DNA of 64,000 bases from Phaseolus vulgaris (lineage: Eukaryota > Streptophyta > Magnoliopsida > Fabales > Fabaceae), in the NCBI RefSeq assembly GCF_000499845.2, contig NC_023751.2, positions 32,363,065 through 32,427,064 on the forward strand, written 5' to 3'. The notes below the pieces were generated by a model that was not told the origin of the DNA, did no database searches, and saw nothing but the letters and a program-made list of their open reading frames with translations. This document shows positions 48,271-60,325 of this stretch, piece after piece. The translations under genes were made by a program, and so were the position numbers. Each line of letters begins with the position of its first letter. The first letter of the stretch is position 1.

Positions 48271-48733
48271 GTATTTCAAGTACAAGATCAAATATTTGTG
48301 TCTTTTACAGGGATACCACAAATTGTTGAAGAAATCATGTTCATAAATGTTTGAATCGCATGAAAAAGTTAGGTGTCAAACAATTTTTTTTCATATATGT
48401 TTACATTTATAAATATTTAACATTTAATTAATTAGTAAATTCATTTTTTATTACTACTGATTATATCCTTAAGGAGTTACAAGACTATTATATTCAAAGT
48501 GAGTGTACAAATGATAAAAGTTCTATATTTGAACAATCATGTAAACTTTAAATGTTTTGTATTGATAAAAATATCATCTAAAAGTTTAATTATGGCTACA
48601 TGAATGTTTAGTAGCTAATTTGTTTGCCTTGATAGTTGTGCATGTTATCATTTATATTTATATTCATATTTCTATTAATATTAATAGTATAATATCTATA
48701 TGATGATAATGGTCATTCGAACAATGATAGATT

Positions 48734-49060
48734 CATTATAAGAAAATCATTAAATAAAAATCAATTTTAGAAATAAAAAATAATTAGTTGTTATATTGTC
48801 TAAATTAGATATTATTTTAAAGACTAAAAAAATTATTGGTATCTAAATTAGTTTTTATTATTTATAAATAATTTTTAATGGTAGTTAAAACATTTGTATT
48901 TAATTAAATATCAATTTAAAAACTACTTATTAATAATAGAAACTAAATTAGATACCAATAATATTTTGAGTCTCTAAAATACTATCTACTTTAGTCAATA
49001 TAATAATTAATTATTTTTTGTCTCTAAAACTAGTTTCTATTAAATGCTTTTATAGTAACA
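48734..49060. mobile_element. Foldback (palindromic) MITE-like element
   Basis: The left half, from TTATAAGAAAATCATTAAAT, and the reverse complement of the right half, from CTATAAAAGCATTTAATAGA, are collinear over about 150 bp. Both include ATAATTATTGGTATCTAA-TTAGTTT-TATTAT-like blocks. The element is nearly one inverted repeat with no coding content. The target duplication is unclear. Confidence 0.6.
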
Positions 49061-50213
49061 TTTCTTTATTGATTCTTTAGAAGTATTCTATATAACAATT
49101 TTTAAGAGTAGAAACTTACTCATTCTGTAAATATACTCTAATTTGATGTAATTCTTTTGAAAAATTTCGAACTGAGTTTTTTTTTATATGATTAGGATTG
49201 AAGAAGAATCTAATGAAGAAGGAGAAAATGAAACCACAAGAAGAATTAATAATACAAAATAATACAAGCAAGAAGAATGGAAAGAAAGGAACAAGAAGAA
49301 GTTTCAAGGGAAATTTACTAGAGGGAGACTAAAGGAAATTGAAGAAGAAATAAAGAAGCAAGATAACTATAAATTTTAGAGCTTATAGAATATTCTAAGA
49401 ACACATTCTATAGTACCCTAAAAATACAATAATGAATGGATAGAGACATGAGGCACATGTGTAAGAGCAACTTCCTTCAACATGTCACTTTCTAGTGCAT
49501 GTGATGGTTGTAACTACTTTACATGACCCTTCAAGTGTCTTGGACATCAAGATAGTGGAGTAAACACATTTATGAGTTATCTTGAAAGAGATGATGATCT
49601 AATATGTGGAATTGCAAGAGAATGACAAAAGCTTGAATGTGGAAGAAGATTATTGAGAAAGAGTGGCAAACTAAGACTTCAATTGGAGAAATAAGGAGGC
49701 TAACCTCACAAGGAAGTTACCTTGTGAGAATCTCTAAAGTATGAGACTATTCTAGAGTAGTTCTTGAACAAGTTAAGACACAAAATTGTCATCATATCAA
49801 TACTCACGCAAAAGTGAATTTACATGGAATAATGAGTCTCATTTATAGATTTCATGATCAGTTTGTATGAGGAGTGAATGAAGGGAGATTCAAAATTGAA
49901 TTTCCTCATTTGCTCCTATATTCATGACACCACAAGTGGATCTAGTGCACATGGTTTTAAACTTCTCACATTTAACATGTGTTAAATGTGTAGCATTCAA
50001 ACCCTAACACATCTAAAACCCAAGCATAACCATAAAAGCTATATACAAGTCCACCTAAGGTAACTGATAACCATTTCGTCGCGTATAAGTTTTTCCTAAT
50101 GTAATACAGGAAAGCCTAGGTTAAACCTATAAGACGCATCTCGTATATTTCCACCCTTCATATTCTCCTTAAACAAATTCAGATTTGAGGAAAAAATGAT
50201 TAGAGTAAGTCAT
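49061..50213. other. Intergenic DNA
   Basis: No gene is supported. The segment 49400-50150 is less AT-rich and might be old retroelement sequence, but I recognise no motif in it. Confidence 0.4.
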
Positions 50214-51299
50214 TGTTCCAAGCGGTTGACCAGGATCGTCTTTGCGCGTGGCTTGTCCTCGCGAGCTAGGGCACCTTCGTTTTGCTCCGTCTGTACCTGA
50301 AAAGAAGTGAACAAAGGGGCGCCCTCGCGGCCGTTTGCACTCCGACGATCAAGTTAGCTAGCGAGAAACATCAAAGGGGACACACTCTCTGAAGGTGGTC
50401 AAAAATAACTGTGCTGGAATACTAAAACTGTGTTGCCCTAATTGCCTTGTGCTCACCGTGGGTGCGCAGCGAAAACAACTAGGGTTAGTGCTCTATGTAA
50501 GGCTACGAGAATTAGGTCAAAACTCGGATCCCTTTCAAACGCCCCCAAGGTCCCTTTTTATACATCTCTCATCTTTAAAGCGCGTTAAAGCGCATTGAAA
50601 GCGTACAAAAACATTCCCTAGAACATTCGAATCTTGACTGAATTAACGCGTACCTTGGCAAACTTCCATTGTAACCTTTAATGAGCACGTGTGCATTGTC
50701 ACGTGCTCTTCTGTCTTGATCGTTATTCTGTGCAGAGGGCCTCACAGCGCCGTAACCCAACTTAGGGTTAATCCATTGTGTGAGTCCTCCTTCCTTGAAG
50801 TACATTTGGCGCGTGGGGTAACTTTCTGGGCGTTAACTCATGCGTTGCAATCACTAGTCACTCGCCCTGGGGGTGTATCTACTTTTCTCTCGTACCACAC
50901 ACGTGGTTCTCCCCTGGTCATGGCCTTCTCATGGGTCGTATTTATTCCAGGGTCTCCCAGCAGTGGCGTGGGTACTTCACGAGTCAGGATACCCCCTATT
51001 GGTGCTAGAACTTATGGCCTTGAAGCCACCTTTTTCTTTTCCTTGTTTACTTGTTCCGGATTGTCGAGGCCCGAAGCCTCCTTGCGATGTCTTAGCTTGG
51101 TGCTTTGTCTTGGCGCCTTAACCTGGCGACGCCGATACTTGACGATGCCTTAACCTGGCGAGGTCGATACTTGGGCGACGCCTCACTTAGGCGATGACTT
51201 GAACGGTCTACCTATTGACTTTCTTCCTTGGGCCCCTCGAGGGGTACTACCACATGTTGATTTTGACTTTTGGTCAACGTTCGGGGACGGGACGGTACA
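50214..51299 (-). repeat. 3' LTR of element 2
   Basis: About 1086 bp, with TG...CA ends (plus strand TGTTCCAAGCGG to GACGGTACA). Near 51115-51195 it holds degenerate tandem units around CTTAACCTGGCGACGCCGAT. ORFs within it (50395-51153) recur in the other LTR only because the LTR is duplicated. Confidence 0.9.
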
Positions 51300-51913
51300 C
51301 AAGCCCCCCAGTCGTGAGTTGACACTTGTTTCAGCGAAAAGACTAAGGCCTCGCCCATTATCCACGTGGCATTCCTTTGTTCAGTTTGACTTGACACTCC
51401 CTGAGAGTTTGATGTGACGTTTTCTGCTTTAAAGATGTGACGTCTTAAGTCGTGCGCTAACCCCTCGACACGTGGCATGATCCTACGGCTGAGGACGAGG
51501 GTCGCTAGCTCTTCTCCAAGCTAATGTTATAACCTTTCGAAAACACGCGCTCAAGGCACTATTCCATCATTCTTCATATTCTCTTCGCATTCCTTCCTAC
51601 TGTTCATCTTTCCCGTAACTTCGTGCCTCTTCTTCACGAAAGCTCTCGCCTTTGCATCTTCTAAACGCCAAAGGTATGGTTTTTCTATTCCGATTCGCCC
51701 TTACACTTCACTATGTGGATCTCATAACTGCCTGGGACTGTTTATTTTTATGTATTTCTTATGTCCTACTCCTTTCCTCCACGTTCCTTTGTTCTTCCTT
51801 CTTTTCTGGATTTCTCACGTGGGTAGGGGTCTTCTTAGGGTTTATTTCCCCTTTTTCGCCTTAACCCTATTCACTGAACCTTTCCTCTTCTTCATTCTTC
51901 AGCTTCCTCATCA

Positions 51914-54094
51914 ATGGCACGTACTAAAACAACGGCCAACCCTCCACCCCCCTCCGTCAACCATAAGGCCCTCTATCCGTGGGCTCCAGACGACCTGCTT
52001 GACGAGTGTTCGGACTTGGTCTCCACCAAAGCTTGGAGACCATATAGGGGAGCCAAGCAGCTATGATCATCGCGCCTTCGCGAAAAGGCACGATAACGAC
52101 ATCACAGTGCTTCCTTGTACTCTTGGGGAGCCCGTGTGTGGGGACGAACGGGCTAACAACGGGGTCCCCTTCATTTATTTTTATCAAGTGGTGTTCAAGC
52201 GTATTGGATGCGCTTGCCCTTCTCCCGATTTGAGAGGGAGTTGCTGACAGAGATCAACATCGCCCCAGCTCAACTGCACCCCAACGGTTGGGCTTTCATC
52301 AAGGCTTTCGACGTGTTGTGCGGGTTCTTTGGGTGTACACCCTCAGTTGATGTCTTCCTACACTTCTTCGAAGTGAAGAAACAGGGGAAGAGCCTTTGGG
52401 TGAGCCTCAGTAACATCCCTGGTAGGGTTCTTTTGTCCCTATTCCAGCAATCTTTTAAGGGGTGGAGAGGCAAATTCTTCAAGGTTTGCTGCTCCGAGTA
52501 CGACACCTCTGCCCTAGACGGCTTTCCCCTATACTGGGTGAAGGAGGTAAAGACTGTGAAGTCCAAATCGTTGGACGAACTGCCCTCGAATGACCGAGAG
52601 GCTTGCAAAATATTGACCAGTGTGGGGGATTTTGACACCGCCATCTTAATAAGCCTAGAGTACAACGTTGAAGCTTTAACACAGTACATAAGTATGAGTG
52701 CCTCTCCCTATGACCTTCTAGCCTCTGCCTCTGTTGGATTCTTGTTTGGTACATGATTTGTCTGCCCTTTTGTGTTTTAGTTTTAGGTTAACCTCTGCTA
52801 CGTTTTGTTTCCTTGGTGCAGATTCCAAGATGGATAGGCAGCGACGGTCGCGGATGGCTCAGTTGCTGAGGGTAAAGGACGGGGCCTTGGCATCTGCCCC
52901 TCCGACCTCTGCTGCGTCCCCAGCTTCTCACCATCCTCAATCTCAATCTGCCACGACTCCGTCGACCCCACCAGTCCAAACTTCTTCCCACCAGCCTCTA
53001 AGCTCCCCACTTTCCATTGCAGCCATGCCACTCGCGCTGGCCGAGGCTACTGCTCCCTCAGCCCCCCTTGACAAAGGGAAAAAGGTGGTGGTAGTTACTG
53101 ATGACGATGAAGATTCTGCCGAGGGGCAAGTCTTCAAACGTCAAAGGACAATTCAGCATGCTCCTCAACAAGTCACCTCGGCCACCTCTTCCTCTTACGG
53201 GGCTGAGTCCTTAAGGGAGGATCCCCCAGTGCCACTTCCCCTCCTCAACCGACGGACCCAGAGGTTGGGACTGAGGCCACGACCATTCCCCCACCTGCCC
53301 CAAAGCTTCCTCTTCCTATGCAAGATTTGTTGAGGGGGTTTCTGGCCAGGGAGTCACCGGGTAGTCAATCTGAAGGGGCCCAGAGAGAAAGCTTATACTA
53401 CTACATGGGGGCCTTCATGTCTTGTGCCTACGCCTAGCACAAACAGTCCAGGGCCAACGCTGCTCAAAACTCTGCCTTCCAAGCACTGAAGAAGGAAGTT
53501 TTTTTCCTAAAAGAGGAGAAAGTGAAGTTGAAAGAGGAGAAGGAGAGGCTAGCCACCCACTGGGGGCGTCAGGAGGAAGCATACAAAGCCTCGCTGGGGG
53601 TGGCGCAGAAAGCGAAGGAAGAGGCCAACAAACAACTACATGAGGCGGCTCAAGCCCAGGCTGGGCTTCTTAATGAAGTGGTGCCCCTTCGAAAAAAGAT
53701 CGTTGATCTCGAGGCAGCTGTGGAGACTTCTAAGGCATACCAAGAGAAACTTGAGGACCAGTGTGTGAATCGGGAGCAGACACTGGGAAAGACTGAGGTC
53801 GCACTTGCGAACAAGACTGATGAATGCTCCCGGTTAACCGCTGAGAACAACTCCCTCCAGGCCAAAATCCAAGAGTTGACTTTTGCCTTGGCCTCCAAGG
53901 ACCAAGAAATTATAGCTCAAGTTGCCAATTTCAAAGTTGCTGAAGAGAAACTGGTAGGGGAGTCTACCACTAATTTCGCCGAGGCCCTTGTTCAAGTTGC
54001 CTGTGTGAACCCTGGCATTGACATTTCTGGGTGCAGCCCCTTGAACGAAGTGGTCGACGGCAAGCTGGTGCCTTTGGAGGCCTCCGAGGAATAG
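51914..54094 (+). pseudogene. Antisense extra gene of element 2, degenerate
   Basis: The ATG at 51914 opens a frame that stops near 52065. The homologous sequence continues in a second frame to about 52240 and in a third from 52208. That third frame carries INIAPAQLHPNGWAFIKAF and runs to the exon end at 52748. A 73-bp phase-1 intron (52749-52821) matches those of elements 1 and 3. Exon 2 (from 52822) starts SKMDRQRRSRMAQLL, is shifted near 53255 and has a TAG at 53435-53437. It then encodes a coiled coil (KLKEEKERLATHWGRQEEAY) and ends with the VVDGKLVPL motif before the stop at 54092-54094. A GTATGG...TTCTTCAG pair (51673-51901) could be a 5' UTR intron. A TATA-like TTATAACC lies at 51528. 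Confidence 0.8.
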
Positions 54095-54759
54095 CCCTTA
54101 CCTCATACTCTCACCATATTTGATGTGTTCACAATTGCCTTTGCTTAAGTTTGCAACTATTGTGAACCTTATCTGTAATTATAACTTTTGATTTACGCTT
54201 AAATGTCCATTGGCTTTATCTTTGCATGCTTGTGTCTGCTTCTGCTTTCTTTGCTATATCGGGTGCGTTACCTTCGGCACTCCTCTTCTTCGTGGTCGAC
54301 TTTAACTCTTTAGGTAGTACGTGACTTCCTCTCCTATTCTCCCCTTCTAAGTCGCGATGTGTACCCTTCCCTAGGTCTCTCCACCAATGAACTTGCTTGG
54401 CCCCCGTATCTGCGAGGAATCTTCCTCATGAAAACGTCGCTTGCCTCGTCATTGCCCAAAGGCAAGGAAAAATTTGGTCTCTACAACATTGCTCTAAGGC
54501 GAGGGAGGACTATATTTGTTCCTCTCTGGCGTCTCACCGTCGCTTGAGGGTGAAGAGGACTTATCTCACTTGTGCTGGGTGTCTACACTAAAGGAGGGAC
54601 CTGCTTCGAGCGTCCTCAGTGTGTCTAAATACTTTGGGGACAAAAATCACGCCCTGGTGCCCACGACTGAGGAGAGGCCTGCTACCGCAACACCGTATCG
54701 TCCTCAGGGTGTCTGAAAACACCAAGGTGTAACGTTCCAAACGTCTGATGCTAGGGCTA

Positions 54760-55380
54760 GCTGTTCCTACCTGAGGAGGGGGTGTCTCGAAGGAATCCCT
54801 TTTCCCCTACTCAGGGACTGGGCACCCAGATTTTAGCTTGTATCTATCGTCTAGCACCGGGATTAGTTGTTCATACTTGAGGAGGGGGTGTCTCGAAGGA
54901 ATCCCTTGTCCCCTACTCAGGGACTGGACACCCAGATTTTAGCTTGTATCTATCGTCTGGCACCGGGGTTAGTTGTTCATACTTGAGGAGGGGGTGTCTC
55001 GAAGGAATCCCTTGTCCCCTACTCAAGGACTAAGTGCCCGGATTTTAACCCATACTGTTATCTGGCACCGGGGTTAGTTGTTCATACTTGAGGAGGGGGC
55101 GTCCCGAAGGAATCCCTTAACCCCTGATCAAGGACTAAACGCCCGGATTTTAACTCATACTGATATTTGGCACCGGGGTTAGTTGTTCATACTTGAGGAA
55201 GGGGCGTCTCGAAGGAATCCCTTAACCCCTGATCAAGGACTAAATGCCCGAATTTTAACTCATACTGATATCTGGCACCGGGGTTAGTTGTTCATACTTG
55301 AGGAGGGGGTGTCCTGAAGAAATCCTTTAACCCCTGATCAAGGACTAAACGCCCGGATTTTAACTCATACTGGACATACC
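54760..55380. repeat. Minisatellite of element 2, about 105-bp unit, six copies
   Basis: Units share TTGAGGAGGGGG-GTC-CGAAGGAATCC, a GGACT block and CACCGGGGTTAGTTGTTCAT. It lies between the antisense gene and the end of pol, the same place as the arrays of elements 1 and 3, but the sequence is unrelated to them. Confidence 0.92.
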
Positions 55381-55698
55381 TGGTATCTTGACCCCCGCTT
55401 GATTATCTGGTGGCAACGCCTTGTTCTAGTGACACCTTGTCTCGGCATCGTTATCTTGGCGACGCTTTATCTTGGCAGCGCCTCATATTGACATTGCTTC
55501 ATCTGGGCGACGCCTCTTCTTGGCGACGACTCCTCTTTTCGTCTTTGTTTCTTTAACCTTTGATCTTACATTTTAACGAGAGAAAAGTTAGAGCGAAAAA
55601 TATCTTAAACTTCTCCTTTCTTTATTTGGGTGACCTCATTAAAAAATCCCCGGGAGGGAAAAAGAGTGTCCCCTACACAAACTTCAACTGGAATAACA

Positions 55699-56991
55699 TC
55701 AACTGAAATAGAACTTTAAATTCGCCGCATTCCAGCTACGTGGGATGGGGCCCTCTTCTAAAGTCTCTAGCTTATACGAACCATTCCCTTTGGCCTTGGT
55801 TATCCTGAACGGTCCAGTCCACTTGGGAGACAACTTGCTTTCTAATTCGTAGGGGTGGGCCTTCCTCATGACCAGATCACCAACCTGGAACCGTCGCAAC
55901 TTTACCTTGGAGTTGTGCTGACGCTCCACCCTTCTTTTCACGGCCTCGGCCTTGATTTTTGCTTCTTCCCTGGCTTTATCTATCAGGTCCAGGTTCACTC
56001 TCCTTTTTTTGTCGAATCCTTCCGCCACGAAGCCCAGGAAACGGGGCAAACTCTCGTGGATCTCCACTGGGATCATGGTGTTCGATCCACACACCAAGCT
56101 GAAGGGTGTCTCAATGGTGGAGGATTGAGGCGCGGTGTGGTAAGCCCGTACGATCCTTGGTGCTTCATCTGCGGGCGAGGCCTTTCCGTGTGCTCCTTCT
56201 ATCGGCGAGGCCTCGCCGTCTTTTCCTGTTGTATGGGCGCCTTCCATAGGCATGGCCCCTAAGGTGGCTTCGACTGGTGTGAACCCTGCGGGTGCCACCC
56301 CATCCCATGATTCTAATTCTATAGGTGAATTTGAGACAGGCAGTCGCTCAATCACCATAGCTACGTCTCTCTTTGTTTTCAAACTATTCTCATAGCACTT
56401 TCGGGCCTCTTCTTGGTTTGACTTAATGACTATCACCTTGCCGCTAAGGTCTGGTAACTTCACCTTCATGTGGCGTGTGGAGGACACCGCCCTTAATCTG
56501 TTCGAGGCGGGTCTGCCTAGCAGAATGTTGTAAGCTGAGTTGGCGTTAACCACCAAGTATCGAATGCCCTCGGTGCGTGATGTCGCTCCATCCGTGAACG
56601 TCGTCCTTAATTCTAAATAGCCACGTACTTCTACTGGGTTATCTGCGAACCCATACAAGCACCCCGTATAGGGCCTCAACAGGTCAGGGGACAATTGTAG
56701 CTTGTTGAAGGTCGACCAAAACATGACGTCTGCGGAACTGCCTTGGTCGACGAGGACCCTATGTACCTTTTTTCCCGCTGTGACTACTGAAATGACCACC
56801 GAGTCATTACCATGTGGGACGACATCCCGTAGGTCAACCATTGTGAAAACGAGGTCTGACTCCCACGGGTCGTCCGGAAATTCTTTTGTAACCAAATTTA
56901 CTGACCTTACGTATTTCTTTCGTTGAGAGGCGGTAGGTCCTCCTCCGGAAAATCCACCTGAAATGGTGTGAACCTCCCCATGGACTGGCAC
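55699..56991 (-). pseudogene. Protease fused in frame to integrase C-terminus (430 residues)
   Basis: Residues 1-230 cover the end of Gag and the aspartic protease (HTISGGFSGGGP, VLVDQGSSADVMFWSTF, AYNILLGRPASNRL). A linker with repeats of an (M/I)EGAH-type segment follows at about 245-275. From about residue 278 the frame is the integrase C-terminal region (AYHTAPQSSTIETPFSL, VGDLVMRKAHPYE, KWTGPFRI, ending WNAANLKFYFS). RT, RNase H and the integrase core, some 800 residues in element 1, are missing at one junction near 56155, yet the frame is open throughout. The zinc-knuckle frame upstream (56907-57203) is out of frame with it. Protease and integrase calls are firm; any function of the fusion is unknown. 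Confidence 0.88.
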
Positions 56992-58760
56992 CTCGTGTGC
57001 CTGGCTCTCCTCTGGTGTCGCGGGGACCGTGGTCGTGGTGGCCCAGCGTGATAATCTTTCAGGAAACCATTCTTCACAAGCTCATCTAACTGATAGTCCA
57101 TTGCTAAGCAGTTGTTGATATGGTGCCCAAATGCCTCGTGAAATTCGCACCATGATTCCTTGTGAGGTCCCAGTATCTTGTCAGACTTCGCTGGTGGCCT
57201 CAACCTGTCGGCTATTGATGACTTTTTACGGCAAGTGCACCGCGTTTGTCAAAAGTAATAATTGTCCCTAAGGACGGATATCGATCCCACAAGGAACAGT
57301 GAATTATCGAGTACAATAATCGCTAAATATAAAAACAAAACAATTAAAAGAGTTTTGAATTAATTGTGTTGGCACTGATCAATAAGAAAACAAACAAAGA
57401 ATTAGTTGTTTCAATTGGAAAAATAAGGGTTAGGTTGTTTATTGTGTCGCGCTAATGGGCTAAATGATAAAACATAAAAAAGGCCCAATCTTTCTTTGCA
57501 TCTTTTCCATTCTAGAACCTTCTATCTTTATCTTTTTAGCTCAAATCATTCATCTTTAATCCAAATCTCCAATCTTCCTTAGAAATCTGCAATTAACACC
57601 AAATTTGAGAATAAAATACTCTTATTCAAATAAAGATCATAAAAAATGTAAAAAGGTATAAATTCATAAATTAGGAATTATTTTATATGTAAGTTAGCAA
57701 TAAATCCTCATAAGTGCCTATATTTTAATATGAAATATTACTGAAATTAGACACTTATCAGCTATATTGGGCACAACAATAAGGTCTTTAAGTTCTATCA
57801 CAAAGTTGTGCCTTAGAGGTCAGTTGCTCTCTCTCCTTCCTTTTGATCGGCCCTTAGGTTGGGTTCTCCTTGTCTCGAAGGTGCGCCTTCTATCTTGATC
57901 CTTCCTTTCTGTAGTAGCTACGTGGACTCTGGCAGGTTGCGCACGCATCTGTGCTCTGGGGCGTGTAGGTGCAGCTTTTGTGCACTTCTCGTATGCTTCG
58001 CCCGTCGAGGCGATGTGTTCCACCGCCCGACGCCTTATTTCAGCAAAAGTCCTAGGTCGAGTGCGATTGAGTGACTTGATAAAGACCCAGGGCGCACTCC
58101 TTTCCTGAATGCGTACACAATCATGGGCTCGTCAGTGGTACCCACCTTCACCACTTGCGCCCTAAAGCGGCTTATGTATTCTTTCAGGGTCTCCCCTTGA
58201 TACTGCTTCACGTCAAAGAGATCGTATGAGACTGGGGTCGGGGCCCTGTTGGCTAAATACTGCTCTCTGAACAGCCGCAAAATTTGTGCGAAAGACGTGA
58301 TGTGACCCTCTGGGAGGCTGATGAACCAGTCCATAGCCATCCCAGTCAAGGTGCTCATAAACAGCTTGCATCTTACGGCATCAGATCCGCTTACCAGCAT
58401 CATCTGTGTGTGGAATGCAGTGAGGTGCACCTCGGGATCCTTCATCCCTGTGAAGGTTACTTTGGGTCCCGTGAACGTGTTGGGGATTGCTGCCTCTAGG
58501 ATTGCCTGTGAGAATGGTGTTGAGAATTCCCTGGGTGGTGTGGGAGTTTTAGGTTCGTCTACGTCGCGCCAGCCACGACGTAACTCCTCATTGGCACGGT
58601 GGAGCTCATCGTTTCTTGCCTGAGATGCCGTGAGATCCGCCTGCATACGCTATTGCTCCGCTCTCGATGCTGCCATTGCCTCTTGCAGCCCTTGCATCAT
58701 GTCCACCAGTTGTTGCATGGTCATCTCCTCACTCCTAGAGCGTGCAGGCCTCGTGCTCAT
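56992..58760 (-). pseudogene. Gag gene of element 2, broken by stops and a solo LTR
   Basis: The likely ATG at 58760 opens MSTRPARSRSEEMTMQQLVD; a TAG at 58650-58652 interrupts it. The frame then gives a coiled coil and the Gag core (58646-58035: FTGPKVTFTGMKDPEVHLTA, AMDWFISLPEG, EYISRFRAQVVKVG). The following basic segment (58023-57820) lies in another frame. A 545-bp solo LTR separates it from the zinc-knuckle region (57203-56992, CEFHEAFGHHINNC). Confidence 0.85.
57216..57760. mobile_element. Solo LTR nested in gag of element 2
   Basis: It starts TGATGACTTTTTACGG and ends GACACTTATCA, so the ends are TGAT...ATCA. It is flanked by a perfect 5-bp duplication, GCTAT (57211-57215 and 57761-57765). 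It is AT-rich, unlike the surrounding Gag sequence, and has no ORF. This fits an LTR left after recombination between the two LTRs of a later insertion. Confidence 0.85.
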
Positions 58761-58867
58761 GCATTTTCTGGAAACCTTCTTAACTTATCTGGGTTTTGAG
58801 AACTGGAACTGAGAAACTTGAGTAGTGGGACTGATGTTTTATTTCGGGCCCCACGGTGGGCGCCAAA

Positions 58868-59862
58868 TGTTCAAGCGGTTGACCGGGATCGTCTTTGCGC
58901 GTAGCTTGTCCTCGCGAGCTAGGGCACCTTCGTTTTGCTCCGTCTGTACCTGAAAAGAAGTGAACAAAGGGGTGCCCTCACGGCCGTTTGCACTCCGACG
59001 ATCAAGTCAGCTAGCGAGAAACATCAAAGGGGACACACCCTCTGAAGGTGGTCAGAAATAACTGTGCTGGAATACTAAAACTGTGTTGCCCTAATTGCCT
59101 TGTGCTCACCGTGGGTGCGCAGCGAAAACAACTAGGGTTAGTGCTCTGTGTAAGGCTACGAGAATTAGGTCAAAACTCGGATCCCTTTCAAACGCCCCCA
59201 AGGTCCCTTTTTATACATCTCTCATCTTTAAAGCGCGTTAAAGCGCATTGAAAGCGTACAAAAACATTCCCTAGAACATTTGAATCTTAACTGAATTAAC
59301 GCGTACCTTGGCAAACTTCCACTGTAACCTTTAATGAGCACGTGTGCATTGCCACGTGCTCTTCTGTCTTGATCATTATTCTGTGCAGAGGGCCTCACAG
59401 TGCCGTAACCCAACTTAGGGTTAATCCATTGTGTGAGTCCTCCTTCCTTGAAGTGCATCTGGCGCGTGGGGTGACTTTCTGGGCGTTAACTCATGCGTTG
59501 CAATCACTAGTCACTCGCCCTGGGGGTGTATCTACTTTTCTCTCGTACCACACACGTGGTTCTCCCCTGGTCATGGCCTTCTCATGGGTCGTATCTATTT
59601 CAGGGTCTCCCAGCAGTGGCGTGGGTACTTCACGAGTCAGGATACCCCCTATTGGTGCTAGAACTTATGGCCTTGAAGCCACCTTTTTCTTTTCCTTGTT
59701 TACTTGTTCCGGACTGTCGAGGTCCGAAGCCTCCTTGCGATGTCTTAGCTTGGTGCTTTGTCTTGGCGCCGCCTTAACCTAGCGACGCCGATACTTGGCG
59801 ATGCCTTAACCTGGCGAGGCCGATACTTGGCGATGCCTTTCTTGGGCGACGCCTCACTCAGG
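58868..59862 (-). repeat. 5' LTR of element 2, truncated
   Basis: It matches the left LTR from TGTTCAAGCGG to about GCCTCACTCAGG at 59862. The last 107 bp of the left copy (51193-51299), the start of U3 on the element strand, are absent. Sequence of element 3 follows directly. Confidence 0.88.
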
Positions 59863-60194
59863 CTCTTTATTTAATTAAGTCATTTAACGCATACCATTCG
59901 GTCATCCGGTACCGACCGGTACACTTGCCCCCAGGCTCGAGGGTATGGGTGGCCGAAGAGTCGTATGAGACGCATGGGATTTTCGAGGTAGTGCTTGATA
60001 GCTGGCACCATTAAATGCGTGGCAGAGATGTGACGCATGGCAGAGTTGCCGTTTGGAGGCGCTGTCCCATCCAGATGGAATTAACGATGAGGATTTTGCG
60101 TCGTTTCGTATGCCGAGCGTGTTTGATCGTTGGATTGGTTTTGATCTAACGGTACTGGACGAGCGCTGGGGTTTTCTTCTTTCACTTCCCAGCC

Positions 60195-60202
60195 TATAAA
60201 TA
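60195..60202 (+). promoter_or_regulatory. TATA box of the element 3 antisense gene
   Basis: TATAAATA lies 124 bp upstream of the ATG at 60326, inside the internal region rather than the LTR. A GAGGGTTTTCC leader follows. Confidence 0.6.
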
Positions 60203-60325
60203 CCACTTTATTTGAACATTTGAGGGTTTTCCAACTTCTTTTGTTCTTTGAGTCTTGCACCGTTTGCTCCGATCGCCGAGCGCTGAGTCTGTTGCCAATG
60301 TCATTTTCTTCGTTCAAGGTTAGTC

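Larger units (their letters stand above)
50214..59862 (-). mobile_element. Element 2: internally deleted Tat-type Ty3/gypsy retrotransposon
   Basis: The LTRs are 50214-51299 and 58868-59862, with the sense strand minus. The primer-binding site TGGCGCCCACCGTGGGGC next to the right LTR fits the complement of a plant tRNA-Lys 3' end. The polypurine tract (CTGGGGGGCTTG on the minus strand) adjoins the left LTR. The reverse transcriptase, both RNase H domains and the integrase core are gone; protease is fused to the integrase tail. Gag is broken by stops and a solo LTR. The antisense gene is present but degenerate. The LTRs look about 2% different by eye. The element is GC-richer than its surroundings. 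Confidence 0.93.

Noticed and set aside
50395..51153. ORFs of 67, 76 and 154 residues found again at 59048-59782
   Set aside because: They lie in the two LTRs of element 2. Their recurrence reflects LTR duplication, and differences between the copies show no sign of coding constraint.
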